Assembly: GCF_024362765.1 (NCBI RefSeq)
Contig: NZ_CP093302.1
Span: forward strand, 3,223,564 to 3,287,563
Source: Alkalihalobacillus sp. LMS6
Lineage (GTDB): Bacteria > Bacillota > Bacilli > Bacillales > Bacillaceae_D
Direction of reading: 5' to 3'
Length of the DNA: 64,000 bases
Part shown: positions 48,813 through 58,279 of the stretch, piece after piece
How positions within the stretch are numbered: the stretch's first letter is position 1
Layout of the letters: the number at the start of each line of letters is the position of its first letter
Notes under the pieces: generated by a model
What the model was told of the DNA's origin: nothing
The model's database searches: none
The model's input: only the letters and a program-made list of their open reading frames with translations
Position numbers and translations under genes: made by a program

Positions 48813-48914
48813 TTACTCTACCCAGTGATTCGGTTTGACCAAATAGCTTGGCACAATCGTTTCTTTATCACCTATTGCCGCATTTAATTGGGACTGTGTT
48901 ACAAGTTGGCTTTT
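48813..48914 (-). pseudogene. Possible remnant of a small gene
   Basis: One minus-strand frame of 34 codons without a start reads KSQLVTQSQLNAAIGDKETI-VPSYLVKPNHWVE and then a stop, with amino acid composition like real protein. It begins immediately after an A-run and an in-frame stop. A one-base change in that run would join it to a longer frame with GGGAGGG upstream. It could be a frameshifted small gene or the tail of a lost gene. The neighbouring nucleotidyltransferase ribosome site lies just past it. Confidence 0.35.
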
Positions 48915-49029
48915 TTAATCAGTAAGACTCCCTGCACACCCTCCCTTTAGCCCATGAACTACTAATTTCCTTATTATAACACTGCTCTCTTTTTAACTGT
49001 TAAAATCAATGAAGCTTTACATCAAAAAA

Positions 49030-49063
49030 AGGCTTAAGTAAAGTCAAATGACTTCTTAAGCCT
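49030..49063 (-). terminator. Terminator of the amidase gene
   Basis: The 9-bp stem AGGCTTAAG / CTTAAGCCT with an inner AAGTCA/TGACTT hairpin is followed by seven T on the minus strand. Confidence 0.88.
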
Positions 49064-49072
49064 CAGCATTAA

Positions 49073-50377
49073 TTATCTTGAAACGCGATTTAATAATTCC
49101 GAATTCTGCGCTGCGGTTCCTGTGTAGTTACGAATGCCATATTGCGCCGCTAAACGGGAACGATGTGAATAAGAAGAATTCACACCAATTCGGTTTAAAT
49201 AATCCACAATCCCTTCACCTTGACGTGGTCGTGGTCTCGTGTTCGGTTTAGTTGGGCCACCACTTCTGAGTAGTTGCAGCAATTGTGTATTCTGAGCAGC
49301 CGTTCCTGTGTAGTTACGAATGCCATTTTCTCTCGCTAAGCGTGCTCGGTTGTCGTAACTAGAATCAACTCCAATACTAGTTAAATACGTCACGATACTT
49401 CCAGTCGTCTGATTTCCACCGCCTGTAGGTGGTCGATTTGATGATTGATCACGATCTCGTAGTAGTGAAAGCAGTTGCGTGTTCTGTTCGGCTGTCCCAC
49501 GGTAATTCGTGACTCCATACTGCACAGCTAAACGAGCTCGGTTTTGAAAACTTGAATCTTCTCCAATACTATTTAAATACGTCACAATGCTTCCCGTTGT
49601 TTGATTTCCTCCACTTGAAGGCGGAGCTGGTGTTGGCGAGACATTGTCATTAGACTCTTGTCCACTTCGAAGAATCTCAAGTAACCTCGTATTTTGAGCA
49701 GCTGTTCCTGTATAATTACGAATACCGTTTTGTACAGCTAATTTAGTCCGATTCTCAAAGCTTGAATCGACACCAATACTATTTAAATACGTCACAATGC
49801 TTCCCGTTGTTTGATTCCCTCCACCTGATGGTGGTGTAGGAGCTGTAGTTGGTGGCGTTGGTGCAGGTGTATTCTCTTCCTCTTCAATTGGAATGTCCGT
49901 TGCATTTGGAATCAACGCGTGAAATGCTTCAATCCCCCCGGCGTTAATGATATTCGCTGGACAACGTTTGCCACTCCAACGTTGGTGTGGAACGACACGA
50001 TCGACTGGGATATTAAATTGATCCATTAATTGTCGAGTTAATTGTGCAGCATTACGCATGGCTTGCTGAAAATCTCCATCACGGTTTACACAAATTTCAA
50101 TACCGATTGATTGACGGTTGCCTGTACCGCTACCACCATCACCTGCAAGCCAGCCATTTTCATTTAAAGGTAGGTGTTGATAAATCGTTTGCCCATCGTC
50201 TACGGTAAAATGCCAACTTGCCGCTGTGCTAGGATTTTTAACATACCGAGCATGCATCTCTGCGTCAGCGCCAGCACTTGTGTTGGCCGTTTCATGAATC
50301 GTAATATATATTGGATTTAAATTGTAACCTGGTCGATTCCCATTAGATGCAGGAATAAAGTCTTGGATAATGTTCAT
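49073..50377 (-). CDS. N-acetylmuramoyl-L-alanine amidase with four wall-binding repeats
   Basis: The 434-residue protein has an Ami_2 catalytic domain (about residues 1-165) with zinc ligands H28 (ITIHETANTS), H131 (VVPHQRW) and C139 (KRCPANI) and the general acid region IGIEICVN. A Pro-rich linker leads to four repeats of about 47 residues (193-239, 263-309, 327-373, 389-434) of the form SIVTYLNSIG...NYTGTAAQN, a wall-binding module seen in Bacillus endolysins and mother-cell lytic enzymes. There is no signal peptide, so release by a holin, mother-cell lysis or a non-classical route is expected. The start at ATG 50377 has AAAGGAG. No phage genes are nearby. Confidence 0.92.
   Translation of the reverse strand: MNIIQDFIPASNGNRPGYNLNPIYITIHETANTSAGADAEMHARYVKNPSTAASWHFTVDDGQTIYQHLPLNENGWLAGDGGSGTGNRQSIGIEICVNRDGDFQQAMRNAAQLTRQLMDQFNIPVDRVVPHQRWSGKRCPANIINAGGIEAFHALIPNATDIPIEEEENTPAPTPPTTAPTPPSGGGNQTTGSIVTYLNSIGVDSSFENRTKLAVQNGIRNYTGTAAQNTRLLEILRSGQESNDNVSPTPAPPSSGGNQTTGSIVTYLNSIGEDSSFQNRARLAVQYGVTNYRGTAEQNTQLLSLLRDRDQSSNRPPTGGGNQTTGSIVTYLTSIGVDSSYDNRARLARENGIRNYTGTAAQNTQLLQLLRSGGPTKPNTRPRPRQGEGIVDYLNRIGVNSSYSHRSRLAAQYGIRNYTGTAAQNSELLNRVSR
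49076..49801 (-). repeat. Array of four ~140-bp wall-binding module repeats
   Basis: The last 242 codons of the amidase hold four copies of the same module joined by glycine/proline linkers. Two DNA stretches of about 45 bases, near 49569-49614 and 49787-49832, are nearly identical and a third is close. This indicates recent duplication and possible slippage between copies. Confidence 0.85.
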
Positions 50378-50648
50378 AATTTTCTCCTTTCTTCATGTTA
50401 TTTAATACTTTATTCACCTAAATCTAAAAAGAGATCCGCATACGCTGAAAATCAAACGTTTTGTATGATTGACTATCTTTTTTTTCGATAACAATCAATC
50501 TTTGAGACAATATTGATTCAAATGGTTGCTGACAATTGGCGCAATTTTTCCGTGGAGGAACGCTTGAGCCACCTTAGAATTCGCTGTGTTAGACTTCAGC
50601 ACCAATTTATCTTAACGTTTGAAGCACCAGATAAAAAAACCTTATGTA

Positions 50649-51203
50649 TCAGCAGTAATCTGTTTTCACGAGCGTAAGCGCTTGTTTTGTTGACGAAATT
50701 AGCGCTTTATCATTTTTTTCTAACCGTAACTGGTAAGCTGCTTCAAAACATGCATTCGCTTCTTTTAATTGATTCATTTCCCATAAGCATTTCCCCTTAT
50801 GTTGCAAAATGAAATCATCATATTGTAGGGTCTGATGTTTAACGGCATAGTCCTTTGCTTGTTCGAACATTCGTAATGCCTCATCATGTCGTTCCGCATA
50901 TTTTAATGTTTCTCCTATGCGAATAAGTGTGGCAATGATGGCGTGTTTCTTTTTTTGTTTTACTACGATCGAATGGCAAGTGTGATAACAGGTAAGTGCA
51001 CTTTCTGAATCACCTATTACCCTATACAAGTAGCCAAGCATAGATTGAATGCGATACACCTCTTCTTGGTCATCAGATTTATGCGCATGTAATACCGCGA
51101 TTGCTTGAATCAGCTTTTCAGGCTCATCGGATCGTTCGCGTAAAAAATGACTCTCATCAAATTTGATCGTTGCGATTGCTTCTTCCACGACCCTACCCTT
51201 CAT
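50649..51203 (-). CDS. TPR-type helical protein of unknown function
   Basis: The 184-residue protein is built of TPR-like helix pairs: IQSMLGYLYRVIGDSESALT, YAERHDEALRMFEQAKDYAV and QLKEANACFEAAYQLRLEKN. TPR proteins bind peptides or proteins. It lacks the Rap N-terminal bundle, so it is not a Rap phosphatase, though a truncated relative of such a regulator is possible. The start at ATG 51203 follows GGAGGG. It sits alone between the amidase and the copper ATPase genes. Confidence 0.78.
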   Translation of the reverse strand: MKGRVVEEAIATIKFDESHFLRERSDEPEKLIQAIAVLHAHKSDDQEEVYRIQSMLGYLYRVIGDSESALTCYHTCHSIVVKQKKKHAIIATLIRIGETLKYAERHDEALRMFEQAKDYAVKHQTLQYDDFILQHKGKCLWEMNQLKEANACFEAAYQLRLEKNDKALISSTKQALTLVKTDYC

Positions 51204-51265
51204 CTAAATCCCTCCACATCCTTATAAAAAAGACTTCTAGCATAAATGCTAAAAGCCTTCTTCCG

Positions 51266-53287
51266 TTACGATTTCATTTTCAATGACTGCGCGTTGATAG
51301 CCACAATAATGGTGCTTAAAGACATGAAGATCGCGCCAACAGCTGGGTCAAGAATAATTCCCCATGGCGCTAGCACACCTGCTGCTAGCGGAATTGCAGC
51401 AATATTGTAACCAGCAGCCCACCAAAGGTTTTGAATCATTTTTCGATACGTGATTCGAGAAAGATCAATAATGGAAACGACATCACTTGGATGACTATTT
51501 ATGAGAACAACATCTGCTGTATCCATTGCAACGTCCGTTCCTGCACCAACCGCAACACCAAGGTCGGCATTGGCAAGAGCTGGAGCATCGTTCACCCCAT
51601 CACCTGTCATCCCGACCTTCTTCCCTTCTTGCTGCAATCGTTTAATCTGCTCTGACTTTTGATGAGGCAGCACTTCAGCAATCACATGGTCGATCCCGAT
51701 TTGTTTGCTCACCGTTTCTGCTACTCGTCGATTGTCTCCTGTTAGCATTTGTGGGCTAATACCTAAATCTTTTAAACGAGTGACCGCATCTTTCGCCGTT
51801 TCTTTTACTTGGTCCGCTAATGCAATCGCACCAAGAACAATTTCGTCTTTCACTAATAGAATAACTGTTTTTCCTACTGCCGATAGTGATTCAATTTCTG
51901 TTTCATCAAATTGAATCGACTCTCTTTTCACGTAACCAGGGCTAACAACATAATACGTTTCTCCATCAATTGTTCCTTTAATCCCTGAGCCAGTAATTGA
52001 ATCGAAGGCATCGACTGAATTTATGGCATAGCCTTTTTGTTTTGCATGGGCCACGATACCAGCTGCAATCGGATGCTCAGATTCCGTCTCGAGCGATGCA
52101 ACACGTTCGATAATTTGTTTTTCCGATAGATCAGAATAAGAAATGACGTCTGTTACGCCAAATGTTCCTTCTGTTAAAGTCCCTGTTTTATCAAAGACAA
52201 CGGTATCTAAATTACGTGCTTCCTCAAAAGCAAGCCGATCTTTTATAAAAAGCCCCTTTTGCGCAGAGAGAGCAGTTGATCGCGCAACGACCAAAGGAAT
52301 CGCTAATCCTAATGCATGTGGACACGAAATGACGAGTACCGTGACCATCCTTGTCATAGCCGTTCCAATTGAATAGCCTAAAGCCATCCAAATAATAAAC
52401 GTTAGCAATCCTGCCACAACGGCTACGTAAAAGAGAAGTTTCGCAGCCCGATCTGAGAGCATTTGCGTTTTCGACTTACTTTGTTGTGCTTCTTTTACAA
52501 GTTCAACTACTTGTGAAAGATAGCCATCTTCACTTAATTTATTGACTCGAACCGTTAATGATCCAGATGAGTTAATGGCGCCACCAATTACTTCATCTCC
52601 ACTATTCTTCTCAACTGGTACCGATTCACCCGTAAGCATTGATTCATTTACAGAGGATGATCCTTTTTCCACAATGCCATCTAGGGGTATTTTTTCTCCT
52701 GGTTTAATAAGGAGGTAACTTCCTACTTCTACTTCCTTTACAGAAATGGTTTGTACATTGCCTTCAGCAGTTACAAGATTTGCTTCTTGCGGCATTAGAT
52801 CAACAAGAGATTCAAGGGAGTCTGAAGCTTTCATTATCGATTTCATTTCAATCCAATGCCCGAGCAACATAATCGCAATTAACGTAGCTAATTCCCAGAA
52901 AAAGTCCATTTCATTGACCCAAAACACCGTTGCCATACTATACAAATACGCAACACTAATAGCGAATCCAATTAGCGTCATCATTCCTGGAGATTTTTGT
53001 TTTAATTCAGAGACCATCCCTATAATAAATGGCCACCCACCGTAGAAGAACACAATTGTTGCAAGGATGACTTCAATTGCTGTCGCTCCAGGGAAAGCCA
53101 CCGTATAATTAAAAAACATTTGAATCATGTCTGACAAAATAATAATAGGAATCGCAAGGATGACCGTTACAAAAAATCGTTTCTTGAAATCTGCGATCAT
53201 TCCTTCATGCCCGTTATGACCATGATGGTCATGATGATTATTATTGTGATGATCGTGCGTATGATTGCTATGTGTATCATGGTTCAT
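51266..53287 (-). CDS. Copper/heavy-metal P1B-type ATPase (CopB-like)
   Basis: The 673-residue pump has the P-type signatures: TGES in [12 protein letters not shown], the phosphorylation motif DKTGTLTEG, and [20 protein letters not shown]. The transmembrane metal motif is CPH ([10 protein letters not shown]), the mark of the CopB class that exports Cu or Ag, not the CPC of CopA. The N terminus is a histidine-rich segment of about 30 residues ([18 protein letters not shown]) instead of a CxxC metal domain. It starts at ATG 53287 behind GAGGAGGGG. No CopZ or CsoR-type regulator is adjacent. Confidence 0.93.
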   Translation of the reverse strand: MNHDTHSNHTHDHHNNNHHDHHGHNGHEGMIADFKKRFFVTVILAIPIIILSDMIQMFFNYTVAFPGATAIEVILATIVFFYGGWPFIIGMVSELKQKSPGMMTLIGFAISVAYLYSMATVFWVNEMDFFWELATLIAIMLLGHWIEMKSIMKASDSLESLVDLMPQEANLVTAEGNVQTISVKEVEVGSYLLIKPGEKIPLDGIVEKGSSSVNESMLTGESVPVEKNSGDEVIGGAINSSGSLTVRVNKLSEDGYLSQVVELVKEAQQSKSKTQMLSDRAAKLLFYVAVVAGLLTFIIWMALGYSIGTAMTRMVTVLVISCPHALGLAIPLVVARSTALSAQKGLFIKDRLAFEEARNLDTVVFDKTGTLTEGTFGVTDVISYSDLSEKQIIERVASLETESEHPIAAGIVAHAKQKGYAINSVDAFDSITGSGIKGTIDGETYYVVSPGYVKRESIQFDETEIESLSAVGKTVILLVKDEIVLGAIALADQVKETAKDAVTRLKDLGISPQMLTGDNRRVAETVSKQIGIDHVIAEVLPHQKSEQIKRLQQEGKKVGMTGDGVNDAPALANADLGVAVGAGTDVAMDTADVVLINSHPSDVVSIIDLSRITYRKMIQNLWWAAGYNIAAIPLAAGVLAPWGIILDPAVGAIFMSLSTIIVAINAQSLKMKS

Positions 53288-53378
53288 ATTAACCCCTCCT
53301 CACTCCTCTATATACCCAACAGGGGTATGGTAAAACATTTTTATTTGAAATTTAAATATCGATAAATTCAAGAGCGTT

Positions 53379-54731
53379 TTATTTTCGTGGATAGCCGTTC
53401 CATGTTTTTGGTTTTACATGTTTCTTTTTAAAAATAAGTGCCATAAGTGTAATCAATCCGAGAAAAATCAAGCTGACATAAAGACCTGGTCGTCCTGTAT
53501 CTTCTAGTGCAATGCCCGAGATTGCCGCTACCATGAGCAATATTCCGATAACATGTCCAAGTTTTCTCCATATCGATGTTTGTATAAGTCGCCAGTTTGA
53601 AAGCAAAATGACCATCCAGTTCACTAAGATTAAAATCCCAGCTGCGGTTGTAATGTATTCAAACAAGCGTCCAGGTAAAACAAGCGCTGCGACAACAGCA
53701 AGAATTAAGCCACATACTGCAAGTAGTAGTGACGCCAAGGGCAAGTCATGGAACGATAGTTTCTTTTTAAAGAAAGCTGGAGCGTGTTTTCGCTTAGCAA
53801 GCTGTGCCAATAGCGTAGTCACACCGAAAAGAGAAGCCGTCATAGCAGAAAAGCCAGCAACAATAATAGCTCCATTAAAAACATGTGGAAAAAAGGAGAG
53901 TCCATATGCAGACAGAGCTGTAACGAAAGGACTTTCGGAATCGTTAAACGCAGTAAATGGAACTAGACTCACTGCAAAGCCTAACGAAAGTGTATAAAAA
54001 ATGGTGACACCAATTAACAAGACTTTACCAGCTTTAGGTGCTTCTTCTTTTTTCTTTAACTGCATGGCCATTAAACCAATTACTTCAATGCCACCGAAGG
54101 CATAAAAGGCGTAGATAAGCGAGCCCCAAAACCCCGTAATGCCCCGTGGAAAAAATTCACTTAGACTACTCGGTAAAGCAGGTTCTTGCCCTGTATGGTC
54201 AATCACATGGAATACCGCCAATATTCCGAGCACAATGAACATTAAGATTGCAGCAATTTTAATAACGGAGAGAATATTTTCCACTCTGTCAAAGCCTTTT
54301 GTGCCAAGAATAACAACAAAAATGGCTAAGCATGAGTAGACCGCCGCAAACACCCAAAGAGGTGTTGTTTCAAACCAAAATTGAGATAGGATGGATAGAG
54401 CAGTAAGTTGACTTCCGATAATTAAAATATTCGACATCCAATAATTCCAACCAGAAGCAAATCCTAGTTTTGCTCCGAACGCCTTCTCTGCATATACACT
54501 AAACGATCCCTCTTGCGGGTCGTTCGCTGTCATTTGCGCAAGGGCAATGAACACAAGATAGGTCCCAATGGCAGCAATTAAAAACGATAAAACAACCGCT
54601 GGCCCTGCAAGTGAAATCCCAATACTCGACCCTAAAAAGTAACCTGTGCCAATGGTGCAGCCAATCCCAAGTAAAGAGAGTTGCCACCAAGCTAACGCTC
54701 CTTTTGTTTTTAGACGCTTTTGTTTAGACAT
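53379..54731 (-). CDS. APC superfamily amino acid permease
   Basis: The 450-residue protein has twelve hydrophobic segments and the APC opening GIGCTIGTGYFLGSSIGISL in helix 1, with ALAQMTANDPQEGSFSVYAE and YAFYAFGGIEVIGLMAMQLK further on. It imports an amino acid or polyamine by proton symport. It starts at ATG 54731 with AAAGGAG. The C-terminal tail ends in a basic string (KKKHVKPKTWNGYPRK). The substrate is unknown. Confidence 0.9.
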   Translation of the reverse strand: MSKQKRLKTKGALAWWQLSLLGIGCTIGTGYFLGSSIGISLAGPAVVLSFLIAAIGTYLVFIALAQMTANDPQEGSFSVYAEKAFGAKLGFASGWNYWMSNILIIGSQLTALSILSQFWFETTPLWVFAAVYSCLAIFVVILGTKGFDRVENILSVIKIAAILMFIVLGILAVFHVIDHTGQEPALPSSLSEFFPRGITGFWGSLIYAFYAFGGIEVIGLMAMQLKKKEEAPKAGKVLLIGVTIFYTLSLGFAVSLVPFTAFNDSESPFVTALSAYGLSFFPHVFNGAIIVAGFSAMTASLFGVTTLLAQLAKRKHAPAFFKKKLSFHDLPLASLLLAVCGLILAVVAALVLPGRLFEYITTAAGILILVNWMVILLSNWRLIQTSIWRKLGHVIGILLMVAAISGIALEDTGRPGLYVSLIFLGLITLMALIFKKKHVKPKTWNGYPRK

Positions 54732-54800
54732 AACCGCTCCTTTTTTTCGTTATTGTGTGGCAATGAACGGTTACTTATCCAGAACCTCTATTATGGAACA

Positions 54801-54836
54801 AAAAAACTGCAGTTGGACATGATGCCCGACTGCAGT
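54801..54836 (-). terminator. Terminator of the 73-residue protein gene
   Basis: The 8-bp stem ACTGCAGT / ACTGCAGT has a 15-base loop and is followed by six T on the minus strand. Confidence 0.8.
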
Positions 54837-54842
54837 CGCCCC

Positions 54843-55064
54843 TTACTTGTATTGTTCGTTTAACTTAATTTCATCATCTTGAATGCCTAGTGTTCCTACT
54901 TTTTCAATGACGCCTTTTTGCTTTAATTCCAACATGACCGTGCCGATAGAATGAGCGGGGTAACCGTTAAAGCCATCTAAGCTTTTTTCAAACTTTACGC
55001 TTGATACAGTATCTACTTTCCTTAGCTCTTCAATTATTTTTTCTTCAACTTCTTTTTTCGGCAT
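54843..55064 (-). CDS. Small conserved-looking protein of unknown function
   Basis: The 73-residue protein reads EKIIEELRKVDTVSSVKFEK in its first half and GTVMLELKQKGVIEKVGTLG in its second half. Helix-strand pattern and lack of any membrane segment suggest a small winged-helix-like cytoplasmic fold. I do not recognise the family. The start at ATG 55064 has a strong AAAGGAGG, and a terminator follows, so it is a real gene with its own transcript. Confidence 0.72.
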   Translation of the reverse strand: MPKKEVEEKIIEELRKVDTVSSVKFEKSLDGFNGYPAHSIGTVMLELKQKGVIEKVGTLGIQDDEIKLNEQYK

Positions 55065-55140
55065 TAAAAGCCGCCTCCTTTAAAAGTGTTTTTATTGGTA
55101 TTCCACGGTTTTCTCCTTTTCAATCCCTGTTTTTTCAAAA

Positions 55141-55170
55141 AATAAAAAGAGATGTGGTCCCCCACATCTC
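55141..55170 (-). terminator. Terminator of the nucleotidase gene
   Basis: The 9-bp stem GAGATGTGG / CCACATCTC with a 4-base loop is followed on the minus strand by TTTTTATTTTTT. Confidence 0.9.
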
Positions 55171-55181
55171 CTTGCTGTTTT

Positions 55182-57938
55182 TTATTCTTCAATCTTCTTC
55201 CAAACGTCCCATTGACCCGAATTTCGTGGATCTTCGCCTTGCGTCCACCATTTCGCTTCATATAATTTTCCGTCTACCGTGACTTGATCCCCAGCCACAT
55301 AAATTTGTTCACTGTTCCACTCTTGTGGGCCTTCTGGGGTGTCATAACAATCAGCGACTTTCTTCCAAACATCCCACTGTCCAGACTTACTTGGATGTTC
55401 CCCTTGTGTCCACCATTTCGCTTCATAAAACTCGCCGTTATACGCAACTTGATCTCCTGCTGTGTAGACTTGATCTGCTTTCCATTCATCAAATGAACAA
55501 GCTGGTACTTCAGGTTCTTCCGGTTCCCCAATGTCTACCCACTGGTAATCACTTGGCGCCCGCATCCCAGGTGTAGAGAAATAGGCTTCTAATGACCCGG
55601 TAATCCTTACAGGTTGTCCTAAATGATCAGGATGTTGCACCAAATTTAATCCATTTCGAACGGCTGTCCCGTTTACAAGCTGAACGGGCAACATTTTGTT
55701 TCGGTCTGTTTCATCTGGTGAATCCGCTAATAAGAGGTTTGAAGGTGCATGTGTTCCTTCGCCAATCACTGGTTGCTGATTCACAATGGATCCAACAATA
55801 TATCCTTGGACCGGATACACACCACTATTGTTCGCAATTGCTTCTGCAACGGACCGTGTGCCGCTCGGATCACCTGGATCTTCTTCCCCTTCAATTTGGA
55901 TACGCGTACCCTCTTCGTAATTAATCGGCTCTGTTTGCTCGGAAACATAGTCTACGACTGCTTGCCATACCGGCCCAATCTGATCCTCAACAGCTTCACC
56001 TAATTGATAAAAGCTATTTCCGTGCATGTAGTCATTGTAAGCCACAGTATAAACTGCGTTATCGTCAATGGCTTCACCTTGAACTTCGATATTTGCTAAA
56101 TCGTACCCATTTCCAATTGGTACAAGTGTATATGTTAATCCTGAAGCTTGTAAGTCAACACCATTATGATAGCGTGATTGCTCTTCAATCACTTCTTTTA
56201 AACGCGCCCCTGTTGTTTCCGCAACTACAATTGCATTCCCAAACGAATCAAGTGCTTCAATTTGACGATCTGTAATAGAGCCTGGAGGAATTTCTCCCGT
56301 TACCGATGACCCGTTCAATAACGCAATCTCACTGCCTGTTTTCGCTTTAATAGCATCGGTATATAAATTACCTAAGCCTACATCTTGCCTATTTTTATTT
56401 GCAGAATATAACCCTGTTTCAGTTGATCCAACAATCTCTCCTGGATTTGGTCCACTTGGATCGACTTTAACTGAAATCCGTCCCTCTTGATAATAATTGA
56501 TCGGCTCTCCTGCATCTGTTAACTGTAAAGCATATTGTTCCATTGCTGTCGTCATTAATCCGACCGTTTCATGGATGACTTCTCCTTCGAACTGATAGCC
56601 TGAACCACCTGTCCCGATATAATCGGCAACAGCAACTGCATACGTTTCCTCTTCTTGTACAGGTTCACCATCAATTGTCAGGTCTACACCTAAATAATTC
56701 CCTGTCGTGCCTGTTGTTATTTCATAGTGTAAGCCTGATGTTTGCAAGTCAATTTGACTTCGGTCACCTCTTGTATAAGAGAATTCGATTACGTCTTCAA
56801 TCGCTGCACCTGTCATCTCAATGACCATAATTTCATTTGCAAATGGTTCAACTGTATAAAGATCATTCAAAGTAATATCGCCAGGAGAAATGCTATCGCG
56901 CAAGCCGCCATTATTCGTTAACGCAACATCTGCCTCAGCAAAATCACGCATCGCATCTGTCCAAAAATTCCCTAATGGCGCATCACCGTTATAACGACCG
57001 TCCCGCGTTAAGCCTGTATCGCTATAGCCAACCACTTTTCCTAGTACATCTTCCATTTCTTCTACATATCCGTCGATCACGGCTTGCACATCTTCATCAA
57101 CGTCAGTAAGAGAAGAAACCGCAGTTAATCCGCCTGTTACACGATTGACTTCATCCGTTTCTTCATCATATACAAGCGTAAGTTCACCTAGATTTGCTAA
57201 GTTTGCACCTGTTTGCACGATAGGTGTCCCGTTAACAACAGCAGGCTGGCTTAACGTTGTATGTGAATGCCCCCCAATAATGACATCAAAGTAATCAACT
57301 GCTTCTGCTAATCGTCTGTCCTGGTCGTGACCGATATGAGTTAACGCCACAATGACATCCGCCTGCTCTTCTAGCTCATCCTGATAAGCCAAAGCTGTCG
57401 CTGCGTAATCTTGATCAAACGTCATCCCAACGACATTCGCTGGCGCTGTAGCAGGTGGGGCTTGAGTAATTCCAAGGATTCCAACATCAACCCCATCAAC
57501 ATCAATGACGACATATGGATCAGGGTTGTCTACACCTGTGTCCCCACTGTCCATATTGGCACCAAGCCACGGAAAAGAAGAATCTTCAATGTTCTCTTGT
57601 AAATGCGTTTGCCCATAATCAAATTCATGATTGCCAATAACAAATCCATCTAACCCAGCAAGATTAAACACATCAATCATCGGTTTCCCAAAATTTAAAT
57701 CAACGACAGGATTTCCACTTGCAAAATCACCTGCATCAAGAAACAACACATGATCAAGGGCTTCGCGCTGTTGGTTTACGTAAGCTGATACTTTCCCGTA
57801 CTCTTCAAAAGATGCATGGATATCATTCGTATGAAAGATATTCAACGTCTTTTCTTGCGCATGTGCTTCTCCACTAAAACCAATTGGTAGCGTAAGTGCA
57901 ACAAGACTCGCACCTACCCACTTTTTCCATTTCTCCAT
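55182..57938 (-). CDS. Secreted 5'-nucleotidase/2',3'-cyclic phosphodiesterase with OB-like domain and two CBM5/12 chitin-binding modules
   Basis: The 918-residue protein has a signal peptide cut after AHA (residue 27). A metallophosphatase domain (about 30-260) has HTNDIHASFEEYG, LDAGDFASG, GNHEFDYG and GGHSHT. A 5'-nucleotidase C domain (about 295-475) and a second, unpaired one (about 495-655) follow. Then come a DUF6359-like OB domain (about 670-785) and two carbohydrate-binding modules (about 817-866 and 873-918) with YEAKWWTQGE-HP/DP and GQWDVWKK. The two modules are a tandem duplication. It would release nucleosides and phosphate outside the cell, possibly while bound to chitin. It faces, and shares the module type with, the AA10 gene. 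Confidence 0.9.
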   Translation of the reverse strand: MEKWKKWVGASLVALTLPIGFSGEAHAQEKTLNIFHTNDIHASFEEYGKVSAYVNQQREALDHVLFLDAGDFASGNPVVDLNFGKPMIDVFNLAGLDGFVIGNHEFDYGQTHLQENIEDSSFPWLGANMDSGDTGVDNPDPYVVIDVDGVDVGILGITQAPPATAPANVVGMTFDQDYAATALAYQDELEEQADVIVALTHIGHDQDRRLAEAVDYFDVIIGGHSHTTLSQPAVVNGTPIVQTGANLANLGELTLVYDEETDEVNRVTGGLTAVSSLTDVDEDVQAVIDGYVEEMEDVLGKVVGYSDTGLTRDGRYNGDAPLGNFWTDAMRDFAEADVALTNNGGLRDSISPGDITLNDLYTVEPFANEIMVIEMTGAAIEDVIEFSYTRGDRSQIDLQTSGLHYEITTGTTGNYLGVDLTIDGEPVQEEETYAVAVADYIGTGGSGYQFEGEVIHETVGLMTTAMEQYALQLTDAGEPINYYQEGRISVKVDPSGPNPGEIVGSTETGLYSANKNRQDVGLGNLYTDAIKAKTGSEIALLNGSSVTGEIPPGSITDRQIEALDSFGNAIVVAETTGARLKEVIEEQSRYHNGVDLQASGLTYTLVPIGNGYDLANIEVQGEAIDDNAVYTVAYNDYMHGNSFYQLGEAVEDQIGPVWQAVVDYVSEQTEPINYEEGTRIQIEGEEDPGDPSGTRSVAEAIANNSGVYPVQGYIVGSIVNQQPVIGEGTHAPSNLLLADSPDETDRNKMLPVQLVNGTAVRNGLNLVQHPDHLGQPVRITGSLEAYFSTPGMRAPSDYQWVDIGEPEEPEVPACSFDEWKADQVYTAGDQVAYNGEFYEAKWWTQGEHPSKSGQWDVWKKVADCYDTPEGPQEWNSEQIYVAGDQVTVDGKLYEAKWWTQGEDPRNSGQWDVWKKIEE

Positions 57939-58099
57939 CCCTTATGAATCCTCCTCAACCCATTCTCTTCATTACGCATGTCTATCAGACAGTTCTAGCG
58001 TAGCAAATAAAGAGAGCTAATTTTGTCGAAATCACTAATATTTTTGTAAATCTTGTAATAAGGTAAAAAAGTTCTAAAATTTCGTCGTCCACTATGTAA

Positions 58100-58279
58100 A
58101 AATCGGGAGAAAACTCCATTGATAGTCCTACAGTAGAATGGCAAAAAGAAAAAGTTGCATCAGCTATTGCAAAGCAAGGTTTGTTTTGGGAGGTTGAATT
58201 AGTATTGCCTAAAAAGAGAGAGGGATGGCACATAAAAAATACTCTGGTATGTCCAGAGCATTTCAATAAGGGGGGATGA
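58100..58279 (+). pseudogene. Probable remnant of an unknown gene
   Basis: One plus-strand frame without start reads SGENSIDSPTVEWQKEKVAS, then AIAKQGLFWEVELVLPKKRE and GWHIKNTLVCPEHF, and stops at TGA 58277. The composition, with a conserved-looking W-rich end and a C-P-E-H tail, is that of real protein. A strong AAGGGGGG at the stop is followed by ATGA overlap with a 20-codon frame (ATG 58276) that soon stops. The opposite strand frame here is not convincing. This is likely the decayed 3' end of a gene and its coupled partner. Confidence 0.4.

Noticed and set aside
50649-51203. Second Rap-type phosphatase
   Set aside because: The TPR protein is about half the Rap length and lacks the N-terminal Rap bundle, and no phr-like frame follows it.
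57985-58266. 93-residue minus-strand frame between the nucleotidase and AA10 genes
   Set aside because: It has no ribosome site and unusual composition, and overlaps a more protein-like plus-strand frame.
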